Shown here: positions 9,188-16,893 of the stretch, in pieces
Position numbering within the stretch: the first letter of the stretch is position 1
Layout of the letters: every line of letters begins with the position of its first letter
Assembly (NCBI GenBank): GCA_018365815.1
Contig: JAGZJH010000008.1
Location: forward strand, 11,559-75,558
Source: Erysipelotrichaceae bacterium
GTDB lineage: Bacteria > Bacillota_I > Bacilli_A > Erysipelotrichales > Coprobacillaceae
Direction: 5' to 3'
DNA length: 64,000 bases
Notes under the pieces: model-generated
The model's input: the letters and a program-made list of their open reading frames with translations, nothing else
What the model was told of the DNA's origin: nothing
Database searches by the model: none
Program-made: the position numbers and the translations under genes

Positions 9188-9487
9188 CTACTTTAAATAC
9201 GCATCTAATAATTTAATCTTTTCTACAACTATAATACTATGTTCATCAAATAGTTTTTCAATTCTACCTTTAATACTCATAAAACCATATGTATAATTCT
9301 CTTCCTCAAAAAGATAGGAATCACCTTGCCATAAAGCACATTCAATTTCCTCAACCTCATAAAAACCTTCTCCGTTTCTTAAAGGTTTTTCTACCCCTAA
9401 TATAATGATATACCATTTTTTACCTTTAACTTTTCTAAACCCCACTTTTTTGATAAGTTTCCCTACTAATATCACTTCATTAATCAT
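9188..9487 (-). CDS. Short SSB-like OB-fold protein
   Basis: A 99-residue protein resembling the OB core of single-stranded DNA-binding proteins: INEVILVGKLIKKVG at the N-terminus, VEKPLRNGEGFYEVEEIECALW in the middle (VEKPLRNGEG is typical of SSB beta strands), and MSIKGRIE then IVVEKIKLL near the end. It lacks the glycine-rich linker and acidic DDDIPF-type tail of housekeeping SSB, so it may bind nucleic acid without recruiting partners. ATG at 9487 gives the family-like MINEVILVG; a TTG one codon earlier is possible. No Shine-Dalgarno lies directly upstream: the only strong one, GGGAGGG, is beyond a perfect hairpin (see leader entries). It is divergent from the germination operon. Confidence 0.7.
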   Translation of the reverse strand: MINEVILVGKLIKKVGFRKVKGKKWYIIILGVEKPLRNGEGFYEVEEIECALWQGDSYLFEEENYTYGFMSIKGRIEKLFDEHSIIVVEKIKLLDAYLK

Positions 9488-9527
9488 CAATTTCTATTAC
9501 TAAATGTATTTTATAAATAAAATACAT
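9480..9527 (-). CDS. Putative 15-codon leader peptide before the SSB-like gene
   Basis: ATG at 9525-9527 follows GGGAGGG with an 8-nt spacer. The frame encodes MYFIYKIHLVIEIDD and stops at TAA (9480-9482), overlapping the SSB-like start by 8 nt, which is suitable for translational coupling. The start codon and the first codons lie inside the 18-bp palindrome. No homology is claimed; the evidence is only the ribosome-binding site, the spacing and the overlap. Confidence 0.4.
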   Translation of the reverse strand: MYFIYKIHLVIEIDD

Positions 9528-9535
9528 TTAGTAAT
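9496..9535 (-). promoter_or_regulatory. Perfect 18-bp hairpin in the SSB-like 5' UTR
   Basis: ATTACTAAATGTATTTTA (9496-9513) is the exact complement of 9518-9535, with a 4-nt loop. On the minus-strand RNA the GGGAGGG site (9536-9542) abuts the 5' side of the stem, and 8 nt separate the 3' side from the ATG at 9487. No U-tract follows, so it is not an intrinsic terminator. It could be a translational switch, a looped-out spacer or a protein operator. Confidence 0.75.
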
Positions 9536-9581
9536 CCCTCCCTTCATTTTTATTTTTACCTTGTATCAACAATGCTACTTA

Positions 9582-9610
9582 AAAATAACAAAATTACCGA
9601 ATTATGACAA
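9582..9610 (-). promoter_or_regulatory. Possible promoter of the SSB-like gene
   Basis: TTGTCA (9605-9610), 17 nt, TATTTT (9582-9587) on the minus strand. The -10 matches only 4 of 6 positions, so this is tentative. Confidence 0.3.
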
Positions 9611-9731
9611 ATAGCCAAAATTCAACTTTTATCATATTATATATATATTGGTTATTAAAATACACTTCAATTTTTAAATTTCTAATTATATTTTAAATTT
9701 TTATGTGCATAATTAGAAAAGGTGAAAATAT

Positions 9732-10730
9732 ATGAAAAATAATAATTTAATTAATAAATCGTATTTCATGGCCGGATTATTATCAAATAGTTTTTTTATT
9801 TCTGAAATTCTATTTAATCTGCTATATCAAAATACAAGTGATACTTTTATCTACTACGCATTCACAACTTTTATACTTATCTTAATTTTATCGCCACTTG
9901 CATATCGCTATTTTAATCAACGTTTTACTTCAAATTATCATTTAATAAGCAAAATCACTTTAATCATTTATTTGCTTGTAACTACTCTTTTAACCCTTTT
10001 AGCCGTTGTAGATTTTGTAGAAGTACATTGGCTATCTGATACATCAGTATATGTGATTGTTATTTCTTTAATGGCAATTATATTATATGCTACAATGATT
10101 GGAACATTAGATTTTTATAAAGCCAATAATATTTTACTCATCATTTTTGGAATAATTATTTTAGGTTATTTTATCTTTAAAAGTAATTATATTTATTTAT
10201 CTTTTTATCCCTATGTGTTTCCAAAATTTTACTTTAACTTAAATGCCTTGTTTATTACTTTTTTAATATTTTTTGAAGCTTACACTATTTTTATTCTTCC
10301 CGTTGTTAATCAAACTAATTTATCTAAAAAAACGTTTTATACTTATATTCTAACCCTTATATTGTTTATTGGTTTAAAAGCAATTATTCATTACAACGAA
10401 TTTCAAGGTATTTTAGATATTGTTCTCTATCCTTTTTTTGAAAGTTACAGCATGATTTATTTTGGCCAATATATTGGTTATTTAAATTTTCCAATTTTAT
10501 TTTATTATATCATTGGAGGATTTTGTAAAATTGGGTTTAATTTAAAAATTATGCAAACACTCATTACAAATTACAAAACTATTTTGATAGTCATTCTATT
10601 ATTAAGTGGTTTAGCGATTTTATTATTAATTTATAACCAATTGATGACTTTTTTTAAAATACCCATGATTATGATTGCTTTAATAAGTTTAGTCTTGACG
10701 TTAGTGATTTATAAAGAAAAGAGGTCTTAA
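9732..10730 (+). CDS. Spore germination receptor B subunit (GerB-type permease)
   Basis: A 332-residue integral membrane protein with about nine or ten hydrophobic segments and little soluble sequence, matching the GerAB/GerB germinant receptor subunit of the APC-superfamily endospore permeases. The family call rests on topology plus the two following genes, which are clear GerA and GerC members; on its own the sequence is divergent. In characterised receptors this subunit forms the germinant-binding pocket in the spore inner membrane. ATG follows AAAGGTG. I cannot see a convincing sigma-G promoter. The next gene starts 3 nt after its stop. Confidence 0.8.
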   Translation: MKNNNLINKSYFMAGLLSNSFFISEILFNLLYQNTSDTFIYYAFTTFILILILSPLAYRYFNQRFTSNYHLISKITLIIYLLVTTLLTLLAVVDFVEVHWLSDTSVYVIVISLMAIILYATMIGTLDFYKANNILLIIFGIIILGYFIFKSNYIYLSFYPYVFPKFYFNLNALFITFLIFFEAYTIFILPVVNQTNLSKKTFYTYILTLILFIGLKAIIHYNEFQGILDIVLYPFFESYSMIYFGQYIGYLNFPILFYYIIGGFCKIGFNLKIMQTLITNYKTILIVILLLSGLAILLLIYNQLMTFFKIPMIMIALISLVLTLVIYKEKRS

Positions 10731-10733
10731 TGA

Positions 10734-12095
10734 ATGATTTATATTACAGAATTAAAAGATCATTTTAAAAAGAGTGAAGATGTTAAATTTAAAGAAAATA
10801 ACGAATATTCACTGATCTATTGTGAAGGTTTATGTGATGTTAAAGAGATTGAAAATGAAATACTTGGTAAAATATATCGTCATCTTTTATTGGATCCTAA
10901 AAATATTACTTCAGCTGTGTTAACGATTAATCCTATTAAAGCTATTGATTATTCCACCATTGATGAATTAATATTTAGTGGTTTTTGCTTATTTTACTAC
11001 CAACAAACTTATTACTCTATTAATGTTATTAACGTTCCCAAACGAACACCGGATCAGTCTATTATTGATATAACTATTACTGGTCCTCGAGATAGTTTTA
11101 TCGAAAATATCGAAACTAATGTTGCATTAGTTCGAAAACGCTTAAAAACTTCTGAGTTGAATTATCAGAAATTCACTTTAGGAAAAAACACCAAAACACA
11201 AATAGGTTTATTATATATGAAAAATAAATGTGAACCTAAAATCATCCAAAAATTGACCAATCAACTTAAACAATTAAGTGAAACTGATATTACAAGTTCC
11301 GGTCAATTGCGTAGTTTATTATATGGTAAACAAAAAAGACTTTTTCCACATATGACCTATACAACACGTCCTGATTATTGCACTTTAAGTTTATTAAAAG
11401 GACAGTTTGTAATTTTTATTGATAATTTCAATAATGCGAATATCGGACCGGCGACGCTTTCGCTATTTATTGATTATTCAGACGATATTAATGATCATTT
11501 TATTACTACTTTTTTAAATCGAAGTTTGTATTTCTTTTGTGGTTTTATTTCAATATTTTTAATGGGATTTATTATCGCCATTTATTGTTATCACCCTCAA
11601 GAACTACCTATTTTATGGCTTTCGAATATTTTAAGTATTCAAAAAGGAATGGTTTTACCTGTCTATTTAGAAATAATATTCGCTACGTTGTTATTTGAAT
11701 TATTCCTTGTTGCCGGCACAAGATTGCCTGCTGGAATTTCTTCCACTTTATTAGTTATTGGTAGTGTTTTATTAGGACAAAATGCAATTTCAAGTGGCTT
11801 TATCGGATATGATATTATGTTTTTATCTGCGTTTAATATAATTTGTAATTACTCTGTTTCAAATAATATTTCATTTAATAGTGTCATTACCGTTTTAAAA
11901 ATAATTGTTTTTATAGCCAGTGCTACATTAGGACTTTATGGTTTCATTCTTTCTTTTGTAGGCATTACATTATACTTATCCTCACTTAAATCATTTGATA
12001 AAGATATGATTAATCCTTATTTAGTATTAAATTTTAAAACATTTAGTCAACTATTTAAATCTGTTAATTTTAAAAAGAAGGTGAAATCATCATGA
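10734..12095 (+). CDS. Spore germination receptor A subunit (GerA family)
   Basis: A 453-residue GerA-family protein. A soluble N-terminal domain (about 1-250) contains the signature ITGPRDSFIENIETNVALVR (residues about 118-137) and TTRPDYCTLSLLKGQFVIFID, both hallmarks of GerAA-type subunits. About four or five membrane segments follow from residue 265 onward, including LFELFLVAGTRLPAGISSTL, which is also conserved. These subunits oligomerise into a nutrient-gated cation channel in the spore inner membrane. The start is ATG at 10734, only 3 nt after the B-subunit stop; the ribosome-binding site AAAGAGG lies in the end of that gene. The stop overlaps the next start (ATGA). Confidence 0.93.
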   Translation: MIYITELKDHFKKSEDVKFKENNEYSLIYCEGLCDVKEIENEILGKIYRHLLLDPKNITSAVLTINPIKAIDYSTIDELIFSGFCLFYYQQTYYSINVINVPKRTPDQSIIDITITGPRDSFIENIETNVALVRKRLKTSELNYQKFTLGKNTKTQIGLLYMKNKCEPKIIQKLTNQLKQLSETDITSSGQLRSLLYGKQKRLFPHMTYTTRPDYCTLSLLKGQFVIFIDNFNNANIGPATLSLFIDYSDDINDHFITTFLNRSLYFFCGFISIFLMGFIIAIYCYHPQELPILWLSNILSIQKGMVLPVYLEIIFATLLFELFLVAGTRLPAGISSTLLVIGSVLLGQNAISSGFIGYDIMFLSAFNIICNYSVSNNISFNSVITVLKIIVFIASATLGLYGFILSFVGITLYLSSLKSFDKDMINPYLVLNFKTFSQLFKSVNFKKKVKSS

Positions 12096-13186
12096 CTTGG
12101 ATAAAAAAAATATTGATTGTAGTTATTTTATTGTTTAATTGTGGGTGTAGTGATTTAAAAGATTTATATAACTTAACCTTTCCCGCATCAATGGCAGTAG
12201 ATTATGTTGAAGGGGAGTATGTCGTTACATTTCAAATCATTAACCCCAACTCACTTTCAAAACCGGAAGTTGAATCTTCTTTTAATAAAGGTGAAATATT
12301 AATTACTTCTTCTAATGCACATTCAATCGGTGAAGCAATTCAAAAATTAGAAAATAAAATGCGAATGGAAATTAAAGTAGAACATATTGATACTTTATTT
12401 ATTTCACCTACAATGCTTGAAATTTCACATATGAAAGAAGTGCTCAACTATTTTTTACATGATCAAAATTTAAGATTAGCGGCAAGTATTTTTATTAATG
12501 ATACAGATATTAATGAAATCTTTCAAGTCAAACATAATATATCAAGTTCCCCTTATTTTTCATTAATTGCTTATAATTCAATTGATAAGCTAAATGTTTT
12601 AGAAATTCCGACCTCTGTTTTAGAAATTATTAAAACCTTTGAAGCAGACGCTAAAATTAATATTATTCCAAATTTAAGTGTTGATAAAGAATCTACCTTG
12701 ATTAACGAAGGAGAAAGTCAAGATGCAAAGCGATTTGAAATTAAAAACCTAACTATTTTAAATCATCAAACTGCTTCTACTTTTAAAATTGAAGATATCG
12801 GTGGTCTAATGTACATTAATGAAAAAAGCAATAATGATGTAAATGAAACTATTCCTTATAAAGATAATGGAATTAATTATACAATTCTTCATTCTAGCAC
12901 ACATACTGCTTTTAAAAATAATCGTTTTCAAATTATTCTTGATACCTCTTTAGCGTTAGAGTCTTGTCCGCCTGAGTTGTCTGAGCAACAAAATATTGAA
13001 CTAATTAATGAGGCAATGAAAAATGAAATTTATAATACTTATAAACTTTTGTTGGAAAACGATATTGATTATTTAAATTTACATGATTTAAGTCATCAAG
13101 AGGTTAAAATTGATGATATTGATATTATTATTAATAGTCAAGTGGAACTTAAAAATAATTATATTAATCATGGAGGAATTGAGTAA
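12092..13186 (+). CDS. Spore germination receptor C subunit (Ger(x)C lipoprotein)
   Basis: A 364-residue Ger(x)C-family protein, the outer lipoprotein subunit of germinant receptors. A basic and hydrophobic N-terminus (TWIKKILIVVILLFNCGCSD) works as a signal; the Cys preceding SDLKDLYNL is the likely lipidated residue, although the -3 position is atypical for a lipobox. Typical features are the early VEGEYVVTFQIINP strand, the region HIDTLFISPTMLE near residue 108, and a C-terminal helix pair (ELINEAMKNEIYNTYKLL) as in GerAC domain 3. It overlaps the A subunit by 4 nt (ATGA), with AGAAGGTG upstream. A terminator 70 bases downstream ends the operon. Confidence 0.88.
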   Translation: MTWIKKILIVVILLFNCGCSDLKDLYNLTFPASMAVDYVEGEYVVTFQIINPNSLSKPEVESSFNKGEILITSSNAHSIGEAIQKLENKMRMEIKVEHIDTLFISPTMLEISHMKEVLNYFLHDQNLRLAASIFINDTDINEIFQVKHNISSSPYFSLIAYNSIDKLNVLEIPTSVLEIIKTFEADAKINIIPNLSVDKESTLINEGESQDAKRFEIKNLTILNHQTASTFKIEDIGGLMYINEKSNNDVNETIPYKDNGINYTILHSSTHTAFKNNRFQIILDTSLALESCPPELSEQQNIELINEAMKNEIYNTYKLLLENDIDYLNLHDLSHQEVKIDDIDIIINSQVELKNNYINHGGIE

Positions 13187-13258
13187 AATGTTCTTTTATG
13201 TTTATATATGATTTTGAATTGAAGTGATATTATCAAATTGTGTATTTTATTGCAAATT

Positions 13259-13293
13259 AAAAGCAACTCTCTTTGTTGGCAGTTGCTTTTTTA
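13259..13293 (+). terminator. Intrinsic terminator of the ger operon
   Basis: AAAAGCAACT (13259-13268) pairs with AGTTGCTTTT (13281-13290), followed by further T residues. Confidence 0.88.
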
Positions 13294-13306
13294 TGTTTTT
13301 TTAATT

Positions 13307-13488
13307 CTATAGAGTAGGGTTTTGATATTTAGATTTATTTTTAAAACAACCAATTAGAATTAAAACAATACCCAAAATGGCTATTGGATATAAATCATAT
13401 TAGGTATATGATAAATAAGCCTGTCAATTCCAGACATAACAATATAAATAATAAATCCTATACTCATTAAAATACTTTTATCTTTCAT
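13307..13488 (-). pseudogene. Small two-segment membrane protein, frameshifted
   Basis: ATG at 13488, with AAAGGA about 8 nt upstream, opens a 35-codon frame (MKDKSILMSIGFIIYIVMSG...) ending in TAG at 13381. In another frame the sequence continues at once as YPIAILGIVLILIGCFKNKS and stops at 13307. The joined product would be about 60 residues with two hydrophobic helices, typical of small unknown membrane proteins. A single indel near 13390 explains the break. Function is unknown. Confidence 0.5.
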
Positions 13489-13513
13489 CAGAATTTCCTT
13501 TCTTAATTAGAAT

Positions 13514-14193
13514 TCATAATTTTACTAATTTACCTTTTTCAAAATAATATATATCTTCTCTTTTATATCCGTATTTAGAATTATGTAGGTTTATATGTGG
13601 TTCAAATTTAAATATTTTTACTTCTGATAGTTTTAATTGATTCCCTTTTTCTATATAAACTCTATCATCTTTATTTTCTACAATAGAATGACCTAAATTC
13701 ATAAATTCATGTTTAGAAATTACATCATTTATATAAAAATACAATTCTTCAAAAGTCATATCAGGAGTGGCATTTTCAATAAGTATTTGATGTAAATATT
13801 GTCACATTTTTAAACCTTGTTTCCATTCAAGATTCTGTATATCTTCTACATTATCCACTACTACTCCGTTTTCAATAATTATTGTTCTTGCATAGTCTCA
13901 CCAAATATTATTGTTTTGAGGAGAAAGATCAACAGTTATAATATCGTTTTTATTTACAATTTTCTTTGAAGTACGATTTTTCCCTGATATAGAAACTGTT
14001 GTTTCATCGCAAAAAAACACAAATGCACCAACATTCCAATACCAAAATAAATTGGCACCATTTTTAAGCATAAATTCTTCACAAATATTTCTTATCTGCA
14101 ATAAAAACATTCCAACTTTCATATTTTTTTAAGGTATTCTATAGTTGCTTTATTTAAATTTGTATATCCAAATTCGTCATATAGTTCTTCTCC
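13514..14193 (-). pseudogene. M24-family metallopeptidase-like pseudogene
   Basis: Three open stretches join into one M24 (aminopeptidase P/methionine aminopeptidase-like) protein. The first, 14193 to about 14125, reads EELYDEFGYTNLNKATIEYLKK and shifts frame in a run of A. The second runs from about 14122 to 13898 and contains FWYWNVGAFVFFCDET and NDIITVDLSPQNNNIW. After an in-frame TGA it continues as DYARTIIIENG (family WGDYARTI, one metal Asp), then another TGA, then TFEELYFYINDVI and GHSIVENKDDRVYIEKG down to 13514. No start codon is visible. One frameshift and two nonsense codons show it is dead unless TGA is recoded, which the rest of the window argues against. Confidence 0.75.
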
Positions 14194-14294
14194 TTAACTT
14201 CTATTTTATTATTTTACTTTCTTTAGCAAACTGAAATTTGTCGTTTCCTCTATTTCTTAAGAAAGGCTTACCCATTTTCTTATTATCAATCATA

Positions 14295-14777
14295 TCACAA
14301 TTTTAAAACTACCACTATTTCTCCTTGATCTATTTCACCATTTTCTATAAACCCAAACTTTGAATATAGTCTTTTCGCATTTAAATTTTCAGGTTCATAA
14401 GACAAATAACAATATTCTGCTTGCCCGCATGGAAATGTTTTAATAAACTCTAAAGCTAAACGAATTGCTTCCTTTCCATATCCTTTATTTTGATATTTTT
14501 CATCAATCATCAATCGCCAGATACTATAATTGCCATAAGCAATTTGTGGCGGATTTTCAAATGATTCATCTACATCATATCCTATCATCAAAAATCCAAC
14601 AGGAATTTCATCATCAAAAATACCAAATGGAAAAGCATACCCATTTCCAGTTATTGCTATATATGCTTCTATGATACTTAACTCATTTGGTGCAACAAAC
14701 GATTGTTGTTCCTTGCTGACATGTAGTTTTAATATATCCCAGATATTTTTTGCGTTGATTTTTTCAATTCTAATCAT
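14295..14777 (-). CDS. GNAT family N-acetyltransferase (diamine acetyltransferase-like)
   Basis: A 160-residue acetyl-CoA-dependent acetyltransferase. Residues 1-45 (IEKINAKNIWDILKLHVSKE, then QQSFVAPNELSIIEA) closely resemble spermine/spermidine acetyltransferases of the BltD/PaiA type. The acetyl-CoA pyrophosphate loop is YQNKGYGKEAI at about 106-116, and LNAKRLYSKFGFIENG is the C-terminal GNAT motif. Polyamine acetylation is the likely role but not proved. The ATG at 14777 follows AAGGAGGAG with suitable spacing. It stands among pseudogenes but appears intact. Confidence 0.85.
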   Translation of the reverse strand: MIRIEKINAKNIWDILKLHVSKEQQSFVAPNELSIIEAYIAITGNGYAFPFGIFDDEIPVGFLMIGYDVDESFENPPQIAYGNYSIWRLMIDEKYQNKGYGKEAIRLALEFIKTFPCGQAEYCYLSYEPENLNAKRLYSKFGFIENGEIDQGEIVVVLKL

Positions 14778-14840
14778 AATATCACTCCTCCTTAAATTAA
14801 GATTTTTTATCTATTTAACTTCATAAAATGAAAGTTATCA

Positions 14841-15137
14841 TTAACCATTATTAAACTTTTCTTTACATTTTATATATTGTACTACTAAAAAATAAATAGT
14901 TATATCTTTATCATCTAAACCTGTAAATACAATTAAATCATCACGTAAATAACTACTTCCTTCAACAAAAATATATGAAGAATTTAACTCAAATTTATCA
15001 TTCTTAAAAATACTGTCTTGAATATGATACAGTTTTTTATCTTTTACTTCAAATATTTTTATTACCGGATTTTTTCCATGTGTTAGATGGGAAATCAAAT
15101 AAACTTTTACTTTTGTTGAATTATGTACTTTATTCAT
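14841..15137 (-). CDS. Hypothetical protein
   Basis: A 98-residue protein I do not recognise. It is predicted rich in beta strands (VKVYLISHLTHGK, VIKIFEVKDKKLYHI, SSYIFVEGSSYLRDD, ITIYFLVVQYIKC) with no signal peptide or membrane helix. Its ATG overlaps the degraded 3' tail of the SRPBCC gene and only a weak AGAAG site precedes it. It lies in a patch of damaged genes, so it may itself be a remnant. Confidence 0.45.
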   Translation of the reverse strand: MNKVHNSTKVKVYLISHLTHGKNPVIKIFEVKDKKLYHIQDSIFKNDKFELNSSYIFVEGSSYLRDDLIVFTGLDDKDITIYFLVVQYIKCKEKFNNG

Positions 15138-15196
15138 TAACTTCTAATTCATTTAACCTTATTTATTAATCCAGAATAAATTGCAACTGTTGTTTT

Positions 15197-15541
15197 TTAA
15201 TATGATTTTACAAACGGCTTCATAAACCATTTTTTAGGTGCAATATTTTCTGTAAAATCAATTTTTGTTTGATTGTTTTTAGAAGTAAAAACGCCTACCC
15301 AATGTCCTTTCATATTATTATTTTCAAGATCGAACTCCCATCGTTGATAAGGTTCAATAACTGTTATTGTAAATATTGTCGCATAATCATTTTTAATATA
15401 TTCAATAAACTGTTTATCATTAACAAATTCTGTTTCGCTTAAATCACTACGCCATTTGCTATACTGACTAACATCAAAAATAATTTCCCATACTTTCAAA
15501 ATATCGCAATCAAGCGTTTCTTTTATACTTGAAATCACCAT
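15197..15541 (-). CDS. SRPBCC-domain protein with damaged 3' end
   Basis: From ATG at 15541 (AGGAG upstream; a GTG six codons earlier overlaps that site) the frame gives 114 residues of a START/SRPBCC fold: MVISSIKETLDCDILKVWEI, KWRSDLSETEF, YQRWEFDLENNNMKGHWVG and TKIDFTENI. Such proteins bind small hydrophobic ligands and are often co-encoded with a small regulator. The stop falls right after KPFVKSY. A shifted frame continues KKQQLQFILD, the expected C-terminal helix, so about 25-30 residues have been lost by indels. The fold may be impaired. Confidence 0.65.
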   Translation of the reverse strand: MVISSIKETLDCDILKVWEIIFDVSQYSKWRSDLSETEFVNDKQFIEYIKNDYATIFTITVIEPYQRWEFDLENNNMKGHWVGVFTSKNNQTKIDFTENIAPKKWFMKPFVKSY

Positions 15542-15584
15542 TTTCTCTTTTCTCCTCACACCTCAAATTTCAAACTACCTATAC

Positions 15585-15731
15585 TTAATTATTTTCATTA
15601 TCCATTTCAACTTCTAAATACTTTAAATATACAACTTCTTTATAAATAATTATATCATGAACAAATAGTTCAATCATTATATTTTCAAATAATCGCTCGA
15701 TCGATTTTATACCAACAATTAAAAACCTTAA
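15585..15731 (-). pseudogene. Orphan C-terminal coding fragment
   Basis: An open frame without a start reads LRFLIVGIKSIERLFENIMI and continues as ELFVHDIIIYKEVVYLKYLE to a TAA at 15585. The upstream boundary is a stop at 15732-15734. It looks like the tail of a lost helical protein, perhaps the regulator that preceded the SRPBCC gene. No family is assigned. The rest of the 15560-15915 gap holds only a terminator. Confidence 0.3.
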
Positions 15732-15767
15732 TTAACAAACAGTGATTAAACATTATTTCTTGGATAA

Positions 15768-15795
15768 TAAAAAAAACACACTATTTCAAGTGTGC
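15768..15795 (-). terminator. Intrinsic terminator of the acpS operon
   Basis: CACACT/AGTGTG stem with a 6-nt loop and eight T on the minus strand, about 120 nt after the acpS stop. Confidence 0.75.
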
Positions 15796-15915
15796 ATTTT
15801 AGAGGTATATATAATTAAACATAGAATTTTAAAACTAGGGAATTCAAATCACCTATAACTGAATAATTGTCTGTTTAGTTTTTTAATAAGGTTAATTATC
15901 TTTAATATTCAATAA

Positions 15916-16245
15916 CTAATCTTCGTTTATTACAACAAATGCAATGGCATAATGATTTTCATGAGAAATCGATATACTTGCATTTTCAATGTTTAAATAA
16001 GGGCAACCATTAGACTTGTTCAAAACTTCAATCTCTTGAAAAGAAGTTTTGCCAATACCCGTTCCTAATGCTTTCATTACTGCCTCTTTAGCAGCAAAAC
16101 GCCCTCCTAAATATTCTCTTTTTTGTTTATCTGTTTTTTTATTTTGGTAAACTACTAACTCATTAGGAGTTAAAACACGTTCAATAAAATGAAAATGCTC
16201 TAAATTTAATCGATTTATATCGACCATATCGACACCTATTTTCAT
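15916..16245 (-). CDS. acpS: Holo-[acyl-carrier-protein] synthase
   Basis: A 109-residue phosphopantetheinyl transferase that moves 4'-phosphopantetheine from CoA to apo-ACP. It begins MKIGVDMVDINRL, whose Asp residues bind Mg; the central GRFAAKEAVMKALGTG carries the catalytic Glu-Lys pair, and ISISHENHYAIAFVV closes the fold. The ATG directly follows the stop of the upstream gene (TAAATG) without a strong site of its own, suggesting translational coupling. It is last in a five-gene operon. Confidence 0.95.
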   Translation of the reverse strand: MKIGVDMVDINRLNLEHFHFIERVLTPNELVVYQNKKTDKQKREYLGGRFAAKEAVMKALGTGIGKTSFQEIEVLNKSNGCPYLNIENASISISHENHYAIAFVVINED

Positions 16246-16893
16246 TTACTCATTCATCTTCTTTTTTTCATAAAGACTCATTAACTCATCTAAAGTCATT
16301 TCATCATTAATTTCATCAATTAATGTTTTTTCACTTTCATCTACATTTGAAAAATCTAAACGAAATTCACCCGTTCTAGCCTCAATAATTTTTAATTGAT
16401 TTTCTTCCTCTTGAACAATTTTGGCTAAATTTCTTAAATTTTCTGTAACAGATTCAGGTCCTTTAGTGTCATATTTAATTGTTTTAATATTTTCATTTTT
16501 GACTTCTTCAACTTCATCATCTTCAACACTACTATTACCATAATATGGTGAGATAACCGGTACTAATTGATCTTTAATATCAATTACTTTTTTCTTTTTT
16601 ACTTTTTTAGTAGAAGGTTTAACGACTTCTTTATGTGTTTCTTTTTTTCCCATCATTGGTGAAATAATTTCAGTCATATTGTAAACAGTGGGTTGATCTA
16701 CTTTAACCTTTTTTACAGTCGAAGGGGTTTTTGCAACTTTTTTTTCAACAACCTTTTCTTCTTTTTCTTCTTCATCATAAATTAAAGGAGTGCTAAACTT
16801 TTCTTTTCGTCGTTGTTCAACAATCGGATCAACAACGGGTTCTTCTTCAATTTCATCAGATTTAAACATCTTAAAAAAATTTTTAAAAGCCAT
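16246..16893 (-). CDS. Uncharacterised charged, disordered protein with duplicated ISPxxG motif
   Basis: A 215-residue highly charged protein of Lys/Glu-rich low-complexity sequence. The N-terminus MAFKNFFKMFKS could be an amphipathic membrane-targeting helix. Two similar short motifs stand out in the linker: IISPMMGKK (about residue 77) and VISPYYGNS (about 113). A conserved-looking helical C-terminus follows (SVTENLRNLAKIVQEEE, then EKTLIDEINDEMTLDELMSL). I do not know the family. Spaced linear motifs in a disordered chain with a terminal amphipathic helix resemble membrane-linked scaffold or cell-division adaptor proteins, but this is inference. It sits between ytpR and acpS with no gaps and has its own AGGAGG. 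Confidence 0.6.
   Translation of the reverse strand: MAFKNFFKMFKSDEIEEEPVVDPIVEQRRKEKFSTPLIYDEEEKEEKVVEKKVAKTPSTVKKVKVDQPTVYNMTEIISPMMGKKETHKEVVKPSTKKVKKKKVIDIKDQLVPVISPYYGNSSVEDDEVEEVKNENIKTIKYDTKGPESVTENLRNLAKIVQEEENQLKIIEARTGEFRLDFSNVDESEKTLIDEINDEMTLDELMSLYEKKKMNE

Noticed and set aside
13514..14193. TGA read as tryptophan to rescue the M24 frame
   Set aside because: Several ordinary genes here stop at TGA with a well-placed next start, so a recoded TGA is not needed; decay also includes a frameshift.
14201..14293. 30-codon minus-strand ORF starting MIDNKKMGKPF
   Set aside because: No ribosome-binding site, no homology, and it starts right behind the GNAT stop codon; likely chance.
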